This document shows positions 10,083 to 20,549 of a DNA stretch of 64,000 bases, one piece after another (position 1 is the stretch's first letter; each line of letters opens with the position of its first letter). Both the position numbers and the translations under genes were made by a program. Under the pieces are notes generated by a model that saw only the letters and a program-made list of their open reading frames with translations, was not told the DNA's origin and ran no database searches. Source of the DNA: Sporopachydermia quercuum (Eukaryota; Ascomycota; Sporopachydermiomycetes; Sporopachydermiales; Sporopachydermiaceae). The stretch lies in contig BCGN01000001.1 in assembly GCA_001599295.1 (NCBI GenBank), positions 1,736,001-1,800,000 on the forward strand, written 5' to 3'.

Positions 10083-13000
10083 ATGTCGACCCAGGTTGAA
10101 CCAGGTACCAAATGTTGGTACCCTGACAGCAAGTTAGGCTGGGTGGGAGTTGAAATCAGCTCAGTAGAAGAGAAAAATGGGCAATATGAGCTGATATTAA
10201 CTCGTGATAATAAATCAGAAAATGAAGAACCAATTACAATTACCACAGACAATTTGGATGAAAATAACGAAAAGTTACCTCCCTTACGAAATCCTCCATT
10301 ATTAGAAGCACCTGAAGATCTAACAAATCTATCATATCTCAACGAGCCCGCTGTTTTACACGCTATTAAAATGAGATATAGCCGATTAAACATCTACACT
10401 TACTCTGGTATTGTTTTAATTGCTACCAATCCTTTTCAAAGAGTAGATCATTTATATTCCCATGATATTATTCAGACATACTCTAGAACAAATCGCGCAG
10501 AACAAGAACCACATCTGTTCGCTATTGCCAATGAAGCCTACACTGCTATGAATAGAGATGGCAAAAATCAAACAGTGATTGTATCCGGTGAAAGTGGTGC
10601 TGGTAAAACTGTTAGTGCAAAATATATTATGAGATATTTGGCCTCTGTTGATCCTGAAGAGTCTAATGATGGTTATACTTCTTCATCTGCATTACAATCA
10701 AGAGCTCACCCAATGTCCCAAGTTGAAAAGCAAATACTTGCTACAAATCCTATCATGGAATCTTTTGGTAATGCCAAAACTACTAGAAATGATAATTCAT
10801 CGCGTTTCGGGAAATATCTAGAGATTTTGTTTGATAACAAAAAGGCTATCATTGGAGCTAAAATCAGAACATATTTACTAGAGAGATCAAGAATTGTTTT
10901 TCAACCCAAAACCGAAAGAAATTATCACATTTTCTATCAACTATGTGCTGGACTTGATGATGACTCCAGGAAAGAGTTCAGTATTAAGCCAGCATCAGAA
11001 TTTGTATATCTTAACCAAGGTGGTGATATAACTATACCCAATATCGATGATGGTGAAGAATTCAATGTCACCAAGAATGCTTTAGAACTTATTGGCATTG
11101 ACCAAGAGAAACAATTGAAAATCTTCAAAATCTTGGCTGGTATTCTTCACATTGGTAACATTAATATAACTCCTACAAGAAACGACGCTGTGTTGAATTC
11201 TGACGAACCAAGTCTCGTTATTGCTTGTAACTTACTTGGATTAGATCCTACTGCTTTTTCTAAATGGATTATTAAGAAACAAATAACAACAAGATCAGAA
11301 AAGATCGTTTCTTCATTAAATCATAGACAGGCATTAGTTGCAAGAGATTCTGTAGCTAAGTTTATTTATGCTTGCTTGTTTGATTGGTTGGTTCATTATA
11401 TTAACGTTGATTTATGTCCTTCTGAAATTTCAGAAGCAGCCAAATCTTTTATTGGTGTTTTGGATATTTATGGATTTGAACATTTCGAAAAGAACTCCTT
11501 TGAACAATTCTGTATCAACTATGCTAATGAGAAACTACAGCAGGAGTTCAATCGTCATGTATTTAAGCTGGAGCAAGAAGAATACGTCAGGGAAGAAATT
11601 GAATGGCAGTTTATTGATTTCTCAGACAATCAACCTTGTATTGACTTGATTGAAGGTAAAATTGGTATTTTATCTCTTCTTGATGAAGAATCTCGTTTGC
11701 CTGCTGGTAATGATGAGAGTTGGATCACCAAATTATACTCTTCTTTAGCTAAACCACCTACCGAGGCTGTTTTTAAGAAACCTAGATTTGGTCAAACAAA
11801 GTTTGTCGTATCTCATTATGCTCTTGATGTGACATATGACAATGAAGGGTTCATTGAGAAGAATCGCGACACCGTTTCTGAGGGCCAACTGGACACACTG
11901 AAGTCTTCGGTTGATGATCTACTGAAAGAAATGATTGATGTTGGTATGGGTTTTGGCCATGAACCGGTTCCCGATTCTTCTAGTGCCGGACCTGCTAAAA
12001 GCGTTGCTCGAGGTAGAAACAAGAAACCTACTTTAGGATCGATATTCAAATCATCATTGGCATCTTTGATGTTAACTATCAATTCCACAAACGCTCATTA
12101 TATTCGATGTATCAAACCTAATGAAGAGAGAGCTGCTTGGCTATTTGATCCATTAATGGTTTTATCTCAGTTAAGAGCTTGTGGGGTATTAGAAACTATT
12201 CGTATTTCTTGCGCTGGGTTTCCTACTAGATGGACATATGAAGAGTTTGCTGAAAGATACTATATGCTTGTTCATTCATCATTATGGTCTCCTGATTATA
12301 AAACTAGATGCGATAGTATTCTAAAGGCAACTGTTGAGGATGCTTCAAGGTATCAGCTCGGTAACAGTAAGATTTTCTTCAAAGCGGGTATGCTTGCTTA
12401 CTTAGAATCTTTGAGGTCTCGTCGTGTGTTTGAATGTGCTGTGTTGATTCAAAAGAATCTCAGAAAACTTTACTACCGGAGGAGATATCTCGCTGCTCGT
12501 GAGAGTCATATTCAATTGCAGGCTGTATTGAGAGGTCACTTGGCAAGAGTAAGATACCAGAAGGAGAAAGAAACACGCGCTGCTGTTGCTATTCAATCTG
12601 GCATAAGAGGATATCTTGCGCGACAACGATTTGTTGATACCTTGCGTGCTCTCACTTTGCTTCAAGCTTTTCTGCGTGGCCACTTGACCAGAACCCGAAT
12701 TCTCGCAGGCCGCACGGAGGCTGCTGCCCGCAGTATTCAAACTGCTTGGAGAGGATTCTCTTACCGCAGAAATTTCAAAAACACTTTATGGGCTACTGTG
12801 TATATTCAATGCTGTTTAAGACGTAAAATGGCTGTGAGAGAGTTAAAACAACTTAAGGTTGAAGCTCGCAGCGTGAACCATTTCAAGGAAATCTCCGGTA
12901 GATTGGAAAATAAGGTCGTGGAGCTAACACAGTCTTTGGCAGGTAAAACAGAGATCAACAAGGCTTTACAATTGGAAATTGCCCAGCTTCGTAATGCTTT

Positions 13001-14867
13001 AGAGACGAGCAAAGTGACTGCAGAAGAAGCAGCTACTAGAGAAGTGGAATTTACTAATAAGATCGCACTGCTAGGAGAAACACATGAAGCAGAACTTGCA
13101 GAATTGAATCAAACCATAGCAACTAACGAGCAAGAGAAAACTAGACTGAATGAAGAAATTACTGCCCTGCAAGCCAGTATGACTGAATTGGAAACTCAGC
13201 TTTCTTCTATCACTGAGGAATTGACAGCGACCAAAGAAGCTTTAGAAAGGGAAAAGGAATCGCGAGGCACAATGGATCAAACTATCAACGATCTCAAGAC
13301 AGAAATCGCCAGCTTGAATGCTGAGCTTAGTTCAGCACAAGCCGTCGCTGCCCTTGGAGTGGCTGGTGCAGCAGGTGGCGCAGCCGGGGCCATGATCTCT
13401 AGTGCCTCACCTTTAAAAAGAGGAGGTAGAAACAGTTGGAATATTTCAGGGTCTGGTCCTGGAGTTGATATTGAAGCCAGACCAGTTTCTGTTGCTGGCA
13501 ACAATTCGGTTTCTGGTAGAGCCATTGAAGCCAATAGAGGTTTAGATTCTAAGCTTATAGATGATGAATTACTGACAATTCTATGCAATGAAAGACTGCA
13601 CGAGGAAGTCGTTGAAGGTTTAATCACAGGATTGAATATTCCCCCCAGTAGTATAGCTGCTAAATTTCACGATAAAGAAGTTCTCTTCCCTGCTAGAGCT
13701 ATGATTATCATTTTATCTGACATGTGGAGATTAGGACTAATACATGAGTCAGAGCTGTTCTTGACTTCTGTATTTCAAGCTATTCAAAATCTAATCATTG
13801 ATTATAAGGATGATGAAGTTATCAACCCTGGTGCCTTTTGGTTATCAAACGTCTTTGAAATGTACTCATTTGTTACTCATGCTCATTCGTTAATTGTATC
13901 TAATGAACAACTGATTGAAGTCATGGGTGATGTCGAGTACAAAGAGTATCTCAGTTTAGCTGTTATTGTCAAGGAGGATTTCGAATCCCTTGGCTTCAAT
14001 GTTTATCATACTTGGCTGAAGAAACTAAGAAAAACTTTAGATAAAATTGCTGTCCCTGCAGTTGTGGCGTCTCAATCATTACCAGGCTTTGTTACCAATG
14101 AATCATCAGGTTTGGCATCAGCTCCTCTATTCAGTAAACTTATGGGAAATAGTCCTGAAATCAAAATGGACAATCTCTTGAGTTTCTTGAATTCCATTTA
14201 CTGGGCTATGCAAAGTTATAAGATTGAACGAGAGATTATCAATAGCACTATATCTGAGCTTATCAGGTACATTGATATCACTTGTTTCAATGATCTGTTG
14301 GTTAGAAGAAACTTTTTATCTTGGAAGCGAGGATTGCAACTCAATTATAACGTTACTAGACTAGAAGAATGGTGTAAATCACACGATGTATCTGAAGGAT
14401 CTATATGTCTAACGCATCTATTCCAAGCAGCTAAGCTACTACAATTGAAGAAGAATACTGCTGAAGATATTGAGATAATTTACGAGATTTGCTATTCATT
14501 AAGACCTAACCAGATACAGAGGTTGATTGCCCAATATTTGAATGCTGATTATGAACTTCCTATCAGTCCTGAGATTTCTCAGTTATTGGCCCAACGAGTC
14601 ATTGAACAAAATGATGATAGATTGTTTGAAGATATTCATGAAGGAAACCAAGGAGGTCCTTTTGACAATGTGAGTGTGAGAAGATTCTATAGAATAGAGG
14701 CATATGTACCTGCTTGGCTTCAAACACCATTGGTGAAGCGGGTGGCTGAATTGGTTTCTGCTAATGCTTCAGCACCGGAAAATGAAACAGGGGATGATTC
14801 ACCAGCAGGAGAAGATCCTGAGCAAGAAGAAACCGAAGAAGTTTCTGGAGTTGCAACTGAAGCATAG
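10083..14867 (+). CDS. MYO2: Class V myosin heavy chain
   Basis: Actin motor that carries secretory vesicles, vacuole, mitochondria and other cargo to the bud. 1594 aa, against about 1570 in baker's yeast. Order of domains: SH3-like N-terminus (GTKCWYPDSKLGWVGVEI); motor domain to about residue 775, with P-loop GESGAGKT at 169-176, NDNSSRFGKY, DIYGFEHF and HYIRCIKPN; six IQ motifs at about 785-930; a coiled coil at about 930-1085; a short Gly/Ala-rich hinge (about 1090-1110); and a globular DIL cargo-binding tail at about 1200-1530, ending in an acidic low-complexity tail. The start ATGTCGACCCAG is the first in frame and gives the standard N-terminus. No intron. The CTG at 11568-11570 falls on the conserved leucine of FKLEQEEYV, supporting the standard code. 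Confidence 0.97.
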   Translation: MSTQVEPGTKCWYPDSKLGWVGVEISSVEEKNGQYELILTRDNKSENEEPITITTDNLDENNEKLPPLRNPPLLEAPEDLTNLSYLNEPAVLHAIKMRYSRLNIYTYSGIVLIATNPFQRVDHLYSHDIIQTYSRTNRAEQEPHLFAIANEAYTAMNRDGKNQTVIVSGESGAGKTVSAKYIMRYLASVDPEESNDGYTSSSALQSRAHPMSQVEKQILATNPIMESFGNAKTTRNDNSSRFGKYLEILFDNKKAIIGAKIRTYLLERSRIVFQPKTERNYHIFYQLCAGLDDDSRKEFSIKPASEFVYLNQGGDITIPNIDDGEEFNVTKNALELIGIDQEKQLKIFKILAGILHIGNINITPTRNDAVLNSDEPSLVIACNLLGLDPTAFSKWIIKKQITTRSEKIVSSLNHRQALVARDSVAKFIYACLFDWLVHYINVDLCPSEISEAAKSFIGVLDIYGFEHFEKNSFEQFCINYANEKLQQEFNRHVFKLEQEEYVREEIEWQFIDFSDNQPCIDLIEGKIGILSLLDEESRLPAGNDESWITKLYSSLAKPPTEAVFKKPRFGQTKFVVSHYALDVTYDNEGFIEKNRDTVSEGQLDTLKSSVDDLLKEMIDVGMGFGHEPVPDSSSAGPAKSVARGRNKKPTLGSIFKSSLASLMLTINSTNAHYIRCIKPNEERAAWLFDPLMVLSQLRACGVLETIRISCAGFPTRWTYEEFAERYYMLVHSSLWSPDYKTRCDSILKATVEDASRYQLGNSKIFFKAGMLAYLESLRSRRVFECAVLIQKNLRKLYYRRRYLAARESHIQLQAVLRGHLARVRYQKEKETRAAVAIQSGIRGYLARQRFVDTLRALTLLQAFLRGHLTRTRILAGRTEAAARSIQTAWRGFSYRRNFKNTLWATVYIQCCLRRKMAVRELKQLKVEARSVNHFKEISGRLENKVVELTQSLAGKTEINKALQLEIAQLRNALETSKVTAEEAATREVEFTNKIALLGETHEAELAELNQTIATNEQEKTRLNEEITALQASMTELETQLSSITEELTATKEALEREKESRGTMDQTINDLKTEIASLNAELSSAQAVAALGVAGAAGGAAGAMISSASPLKRGGRNSWNISGSGPGVDIEARPVSVAGNNSVSGRAIEANRGLDSKLIDDELLTILCNERLHEEVVEGLITGLNIPPSSIAAKFHDKEVLFPARAMIIILSDMWRLGLIHESELFLTSVFQAIQNLIIDYKDDEVINPGAFWLSNVFEMYSFVTHAHSLIVSNEQLIEVMGDVEYKEYLSLAVIVKEDFESLGFNVYHTWLKKLRKTLDKIAVPAVVASQSLPGFVTNESSGLASAPLFSKLMGNSPEIKMDNLLSFLNSIYWAMQSYKIEREIINSTISELIRYIDITCFNDLLVRRNFLSWKRGLQLNYNVTRLEEWCKSHDVSEGSICLTHLFQAAKLLQLKKNTAEDIEIIYEICYSLRPNQIQRLIAQYLNADYELPISPEISQLLAQRVIEQNDDRLFEDIHEGNQGGPFDNVSVRRFYRIEAYVPAWLQTPLVKRVAELVSANASAPENETGDDSPAGEDPEQEETEEVSGVATEA

Positions 14868-15416
14868 TTATGACGAAATCAATAAATCTGGTCAAATAAT
14901 GAATATTACTAATGATGGGTTGATAAAAATATTCACGCTGTGTGATGAGCTAAGAAGAGAATATGATGTAGCAATTTATATGGATATTTATAGAGAAGAA
15001 GAGGAATGAATACAAAACACGCAGAAAAGACAATCGGACACCAACATAAAAATATCAAATATACATATAGATATATCTAGGTTACGTTAGTATAGCACTT
15101 TCTTTATAGGATATAACGAACAAGTTGTCACATTGTACAAAAAAGTATATGACAAGATCACTATAATCAATGTAATCGCGACGCAAGGAAACCCTTATAA
15201 TTTAGATTTCAACACATATTTTATAATATAGATTTACTAATACTACTATTAATAATAAAGAAAGAAAGAAAAAAAGAATAAGTAATTACACATTGGTAAG
15301 GACAAGAACAATCATTTCTTTTTTCCCCCAAGCCATTTTTCCTATCTATTTATTCTAACACCACCAAATAACTAACCTAATCAACTTCGACTTCCACTCC
15401 GAATTCAATCTTCTGC
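14868..15416. other. Convergent spacer between MYO2 and SNC
   Basis: About 550 bp, very AT-rich, with purine runs near 15260-15280. No gene is seen. It must hold the 3' ends of both converging genes. Confidence 0.6.
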
Positions 15417-15834
15417 TTAAGTGAAATGAACAACAATTGGTACAACAATGACAATGATTATGCAAATCACACCAATGATGAGACAAAGACGCATCTTCAT
15501 ATCTTTCCACCACATTTGCTTTCTCACTCTATTGGCACTTCTTCTAAATCCTTGAGCGTTAACAGCTAAATTTTCAGCTTTATCTTGAATAGCATCAATT
15601 CTTTCTCCTCTTTCTGCTACTTTATTGATGTTGTTCCTCATTACACCAACCGTGTCATCGATTTGCTATCTATAGTTAGTTGAATGCCCACATTATCAGT
15701 TCATTATTTATGTTCAGAATACTTACAGCTTGAATAGCAGCAGGATCTGCTTTGTTGACACCTGCTGATGATGATGCAGGATCATCATTATAGGATGGAG
15801 GATCATAAGGGTCATAAGGAACAGATGATGCCAT
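15417..15834 (-). CDS. SNC2: Vesicle SNARE Snc1/Snc2 (synaptobrevin)
   Basis: R-SNARE on exocytic vesicles that pairs with plasma-membrane t-SNAREs. Two exons: 15727-15834 (36 codons) and 15417-15665 (82 codons plus stop), with a 61-nt phase-0 intron (15666-15726; donor GTAAGT, CTAAC branch, GATAG acceptor). The product is 118 aa, the size of yeast Snc proteins. The N-terminus is variable and Pro/Tyr-rich. The SNARE core begins [20 protein letters not shown] and carries the zero-layer arginine in [13 protein letters not shown] is followed by a C-terminal membrane anchor of about 20 hydrophobic residues ending VVHFT. An acceptor 4 nt upstream (CTATAG) would break the frame, so GATAG is used. 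Whether it corresponds to SNC1 or SNC2 cannot be decided. Confidence 0.93.
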
Positions 15835-17321
15835 TTTGTATATAGTTACTTTGTTTTAAACAACTATAATGTTGACTGTTGATATTCCGGCGCTGATCTT
15901 TGATATTCAGCACTTGACTAGTTATATAACTGTAGTTTCGATCTTTGAATTCTCAATAGCAAGTACGTAGAAACTTCAATAAACTAGATTTATTTGAACG
16001 ATCAATGTTTCAATTTATAAACTAGATGCATGGACGATTACTGTTGATTGATACTAATTAATAGTTAGAGAAAAAGTGTAAAAAAGTGTGACAGATGACA
16101 GAAGGAAAGCAGAAACCAAAAGGCTGAGACGAGAAAACAGGGGGTGTTTTGAAGACTGATTGATTAAAAAATGTGACATGCAGGATTGTGCAGGAGAAGG
16201 GAATCGAAGTTGGTGTTGGACCATTTGAAGTAGGCTGAGTGGAACTGAAAAAAAAATAATTGGAGGAAGATGCTTAAAAATAGACAATAAGTTTGGAGTT
16301 AGTTTACTGAAAAATATTTGCCTCCACCTTTGAAGATATTTTAGATCGTTAAGAACTCAACATGATCATGTCCCTTTAAGTTATCGGAAATGAAGATACG
16401 TCTTGGTTCTGTCATGAGTACAGGGGTTTAGAACTGGAACAGATTATGAGAAATTGTAATGTGACGTGACAAAAAGATAGCAGGACACAAAGATATATAT
16501 CTCATTCGCTCTAGATGAAAGAAATCTGGACTTTTTCTCATACATATTCATGATGGTTTTATTTGAAGATACAAAATGTGTTTTCAATATGTTTGTTCCT
16601 TTGTAAACATTGTTAAATTAACATATGAGAAATTAACATATGAGAAATTAATCAATAGCTGCGGTCCAAAAAAATATATGTATAGTCTACACTCTCCTGT
16701 ATGTCTTGCATATATCATCTCAAATGACTGAACTCTAACTACAGATCTTTATTAGCGTTTTATTTGCAGGATATTTCCAATTTAAGTAATGAGAAAATGA
16801 TTACAGTGGCACAGCTAAGAAAGCTTATTCTAGACTTACTTCGAATCTCATCCCAGCAAAAATGTTGATTTGTTAATTCAGTGATTGCTTCATTTTATTC
16901 TTCTAGAAGATCAAAACAATCACACTTCAGTCGTTAAAACCCTATCATTAAATGATCAACAACTTTAGCTGACTTTGGTTCACCAAATCCTCTAATAGAA
17001 ATTACTATAGAGCTGAATGCTCTTCGCTTCTTTTTCCTGCTCTATGCACTGAATGTTGAGTTCCAGAATCGGATTATATAAACATATATTCTTTATCAGA
17101 TGCCCGGGGTAACTGGACAGTCGACTATCTACAATCACAACAATTATTGATTTCACTTACTCCTTCTCCTCGTTATCCTTTTATTCTTGTATGTTTACTA
17201 ATTAGTAAAAGAATTGATGAAAATCAGTAAATTCATTCAGATTAGGCTCTTTCGATTGAAAATGCAATAGTGAAAATAAGTACGGTGTTAATTGGTGTTA
17301 ACATAAAGCAACTTAGGCAAT
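15835..17321. other. Divergent promoter spacer between SNC and the Yea4-like gene
   Basis: About 1.5 kb without a supportable gene. The only open frames are short (up to 77 codons) and unlike known proteins. It holds a 15-bp tandem duplication at 16615-16651. Confidence 0.6.
16615..16651. repeat. 15-bp tandem duplication
   Basis: AAATTAACATATGAG at 16615-16629 is repeated exactly at 16630-16644, followed by the first 7 bases of a third copy. Each unit contains the palindrome CATATG. Confidence 0.9.
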
Positions 17322-18428
17322 ATGATACCTCTCAAAGACTGGGTCCTGATAATTGCATTAATATTCGGTGGCTGTTGCTCAAATGTGTTCACATTAGAAA
17401 AACTCATTAAAGATTGGCCAGAAGCTGGCAATCTCATAACGTTTATTCAATTTAGTTTTGTCTCGATTGAAGGGGTTTTTCGCTATTTCTCCTTTTCCAC
17501 AGGAACTTTCAAGCCTAGAGTTGTCCCTATCAAACGATATCTTATTATAGTGTTATTGTTCTTTTTTGTTTCTACTGCCAATAACTATGTTTGGAGATAC
17601 AATATATCAGTACCAACGCATATAATATTTCGTTCTGGTGGTACGGTGATAACAATGATTGTTGGGTATTTGTTTGGAAAGAGATACTCTATTCTCCAGG
17701 TAATATCAGCAGTTATCCTCACCATTGGAGTTGTCATTGCTGTAATATCTAATTCTCCAGGGAAAAGCTGTCCTACGTGCACTGACAAAATCTTAGCACT
17801 ACCAGATGAGCCAAATGATATAGAAAACGCGTCTATGCTGGTGTTTGAGGATTTTCATGGAAGTCAACACTTGTTTGGAATATTCCTTTTACTTGTGGCA
17901 GCAATAGTCTCTGCAGTGATGTCAATATACCAGGAAAATACTTATAAGATTTATGGTAAGAACTGGCGTGAAAGCTTGTTCTACTCTCACTTTCTGACTT
18001 TGCCTCTATTTCTCACAATGCGAACATCAATTGCAACAACATTCTCGCAAATCGTTCTAGCGGAACCTTTAATCTCCTTCAGATGGGGTGCCGTCTCTAC
18101 AATGTTATTATACCTTATTTTGAATGGCTTAACTCAGTATGTGTGTACTTTAGGGGTGAATCGCTTAGCAGGTAACACCACAGCACTTACTGTAACGATT
18201 ACATTGAATGTTAGGAAGTTTGTTTCATTATTGCTTTCAATATGGGTTTTTGATAATAGACTCACTCCTGGTACCATTCTAGGGTCCTCTTTAGTATTTG
18301 GAAGCGCTTTTATGTACGGATACGCAAGCACAAAACGAAATGAGGCGAAAACTGTGTCTCCTGTGGAGAAAGTTACTGAGTCCAAGGTGGTTCCGAAGGA
18401 CCAGAAAGCAGCCTCCAAGTTGAGCTAA
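17322..18428 (+). CDS. YEA4: UDP-N-acetylglucosamine-type nucleotide-sugar transporter (Yea4-like)
   Basis: Multi-spanning membrane protein of the UAA nucleotide-sugar transporter family. Yea4 imports UDP-GlcNAc into the ER and supports cell-wall chitin. The 368-aa product starts with a hydrophobic helix (DWVLIIALIFGGCCSNVFTLE). It then has about ten predicted spans, the family block FRSGGTVITMIVGYLFGKRYS, and a second-half repeat with GVNRLAGNTTALTVTITLNVRKFVSLLLSI. The cytosolic tail is lysine-rich. Length fits the family (about 340 aa). The start is the first ATG before the first membrane helix. Substrate is inferred from the family, not read from the sequence. Confidence 0.82.
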   Translation: MIPLKDWVLIIALIFGGCCSNVFTLEKLIKDWPEAGNLITFIQFSFVSIEGVFRYFSFSTGTFKPRVVPIKRYLIIVLLFFFVSTANNYVWRYNISVPTHIIFRSGGTVITMIVGYLFGKRYSILQVISAVILTIGVVIAVISNSPGKSCPTCTDKILALPDEPNDIENASMLVFEDFHGSQHLFGIFLLLVAAIVSAVMSIYQENTYKIYGKNWRESLFYSHFLTLPLFLTMRTSIATTFSQIVLAEPLISFRWGAVSTMLLYLILNGLTQYVCTLGVNRLAGNTTALTVTITLNVRKFVSLLLSIWVFDNRLTPGTILGSSLVFGSAFMYGYASTKRNEAKTVSPVEKVTESKVVPKDQKAASKLS

Positions 18429-18960
18429 ATCATACAACTATGATAGAATACCCAAATCAGACATACAACTCATTTATATAGAGAAAAACCATCTTTTCTT
18501 CAATGCAACTTCTTTAATACTCAAGTACTTGTCTTAGTATCACTTTTCTCTCCCATACGAGCGCTGATCCCATACGAGCGCTGACCTCATAATTGCTTAT
18601 TCTCACTTCTTTATGCGTTACGTGATCAATAAATATCTCATCTTCATTTTAGTCATATGACCACCTCAGAATGTCTCATGTTGATACCTTATGTCGTATC
18701 AGCACAATACGGGGAAGCGGATTTTTCATGACAAACAAATGTGTATAAACATAATGAATACTATGTATGAACTTGGTTATGTTCATAGGTTGGTGCTGAC
18801 CTATCTTTGAGTCTTCAATTGGGTCCTCATTTCCTTAGAGACATCATTGATCATATTCATTCGTCATATTTATGGGACAGTTGCAATAGTGTGGTACCAT
18901 CGTCTTGAACAGCTATCCACCATCGTCAGCAAAACCACGGAATAGTGCCAAACACGTATA
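18429..18960. other. Spacer between the Yea4-like and Any1-like genes
   Basis: About 530 bp with no gene. It contains a 17-bp direct repeat at 18552-18585. It serves as 3' end of the upstream gene and promoter of the downstream one. Confidence 0.6.
18552..18585. repeat. Tandem 17-bp repeat in a 3' flank
   Basis: CCCATACGAGCGCTGAT (18552-18568) is followed directly by CCCATACGAGCGCTGAC (18569-18585), 16 of 17 identical. Each unit contains AGCGCT, a GC-rich palindrome unusual for this AT-rich spacer. Confidence 0.9.
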
Positions 18961-19929
18961 ATGCCTCTATTCACCTCAGTTCCAAAATTCCACTTTCATT
19001 TTCAAATACCTGAATCATGGTTTACCATACAAAACACCGTCAATCTGACGGTGATGATGTCCCCAATAACATCATATGGTGGAACTATCTACTCTATAGT
19101 GAAATCCAAATCAATTGGTGACTATTCTATAGACATCTCAGGCATTATGATTATATCGTGCATTCTAAGAGTATTTTACTTTTTCCAGCATCCTTATGAA
19201 CCGGCTTTATTGTACCAATCAATGGTCATGGTGTTTGTTCATTGCATCTTACTATATGTTGCATTAAAATATAGAAATAATCGGCATACGCGAGAAAAAC
19301 CTCACGACAAAGCTCATCTAAGTGTGAAGTTCCCATTCTCTCATCCTTCGCATGGAACAAGTACCAATTCAAAACCAAGGTCATCTAATTCACGATTATC
19401 TCCTCAGGAACTAACGAGCATTTTATTCAGATTTCTTATTCACATCCTTCTAGTGGTTCCTTATCGTGTGTTGAAATACATTGTGAAGTTATTTGATCCC
19501 AATACAAGAAGACCTTATGATTTTTGGCAATGGTCCCGACCATACAATTTTTGGTCCTTCCTTATCAGATTTGTTCTTGGATTAGCCCTCTGTCAATTAC
19601 TGGTTGCTCCAGTATTTCCGTATTATTCTATTTTCATTGGAAACTTTGGTTTATGCTTTGAATCGTTATTGCCTTTACCGCAAATACTGTTATTCAATCG
19701 AATCAAAAGCTCTAAAGGATTTCCTGGTTTTTTAATCTTCACATGGTTATCTGGTGATTTATCAAAAATACTCTATTTAACGTCAGGAATGGCACATGAA
19801 ATATCAACACCATTTATCTGTTTTGGATTGCTGCAGACGTCGTTGGATTTAATAGTTGGCGGTCAGTTTATTTATTACAGGTTTCATGAAGCAAAACAAC
19901 CGAAAAATTCACTACCAAGCCATCGCTGA
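18961..19929 (+). CDS. ANY1: PQ-loop membrane protein, Any1/Cfs1-like
   Basis: 322-aa polytopic protein. Two PQ-loop-type repeats are visible. The first is SPITSYGGTIYSIVKSKSIG (residues about 33-52) followed by two helices. The second is SLLPLPQILLFNRIKSSKGF (residues about 233-252) followed by SGDLSKILYL. Between them lies a Ser/Arg-rich cytosolic loop and a conserved-looking block with YDFWQWSRPYNFWSF. This layout matches yeast Any1/Cfs1 (YMR010W), an endosome/Golgi protein linked genetically to the Neo1 and Drs2 phospholipid flippases. Function is known only from that family. It is on the same strand as the Yea4-like gene. Confidence 0.78.
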   Translation: MPLFTSVPKFHFHFQIPESWFTIQNTVNLTVMMSPITSYGGTIYSIVKSKSIGDYSIDISGIMIISCILRVFYFFQHPYEPALLYQSMVMVFVHCILLYVALKYRNNRHTREKPHDKAHLSVKFPFSHPSHGTSTNSKPRSSNSRLSPQELTSILFRFLIHILLVVPYRVLKYIVKLFDPNTRRPYDFWQWSRPYNFWSFLIRFVLGLALCQLLVAPVFPYYSIFIGNFGLCFESLLPLPQILLFNRIKSSKGFPGFLIFTWLSGDLSKILYLTSGMAHEISTPFICFGLLQTSLDLIVGGQFIYYRFHEAKQPKNSLPSHR

Positions 19930-20549
19930 TGGATAATATAAGTACATTTTGCTTTGCTGAAAGCATATTATGGTATACTTAGCATTTCTACATTCATTTT
20001 TGATACTTTGATTTAATCTGATAGAAGAAAAGATGGTCTGATGTAACATAATATAATACCATCATCATAGCTATCATGTGTTCAAGTATATGTCCATATC
20101 GCGCCTTTTTTTGTTTTGTTAGCGAATATTACTATTCTGTATAAAAAGGATACACTAAGTAATAAGTTAAAAATCAGGTCATTCTATGACTACAACAAAG
20201 CTTATGATAGGTTTTCAGTACCTGATTCTGATCAGTTTGTCGTAACCAATAAACAATCAGTTACTTCAGTTTTCAGCACATTTTTCAAGAGTAGCCGACT
20301 TATACAACTAATCTACTGATTCCACAAGCAATCCGTTTCTATATTAAGGTTCATACACTGGTTTTATCAATTATTGGTCATTTGATTCATCTATTACGAG
20401 AATAATTCTAGTTCCTTTGTTGATATTTTATATACAAGTTGATAATAATTCATAATCAGATTTCATATTGATCTGCTCGTCCTAGCTGCACTGGCACCTA
20501 TGCATCCTTTACTCTCTATTTATACTTAGTTTCACTCTTAGCTTCAGCT
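19930..20549. other. Convergent spacer between the Any1-like gene and PET127
   Basis: About 620 bp, AT-rich, with no supportable gene. It holds the 3' ends of both genes. Confidence 0.6.

Noticed and set aside
11568-11570. Possible CUG-serine genetic code
   Set aside because: CTG falls at a conserved leucine of the myosin motor and at other leucine positions, so the standard meaning fits.
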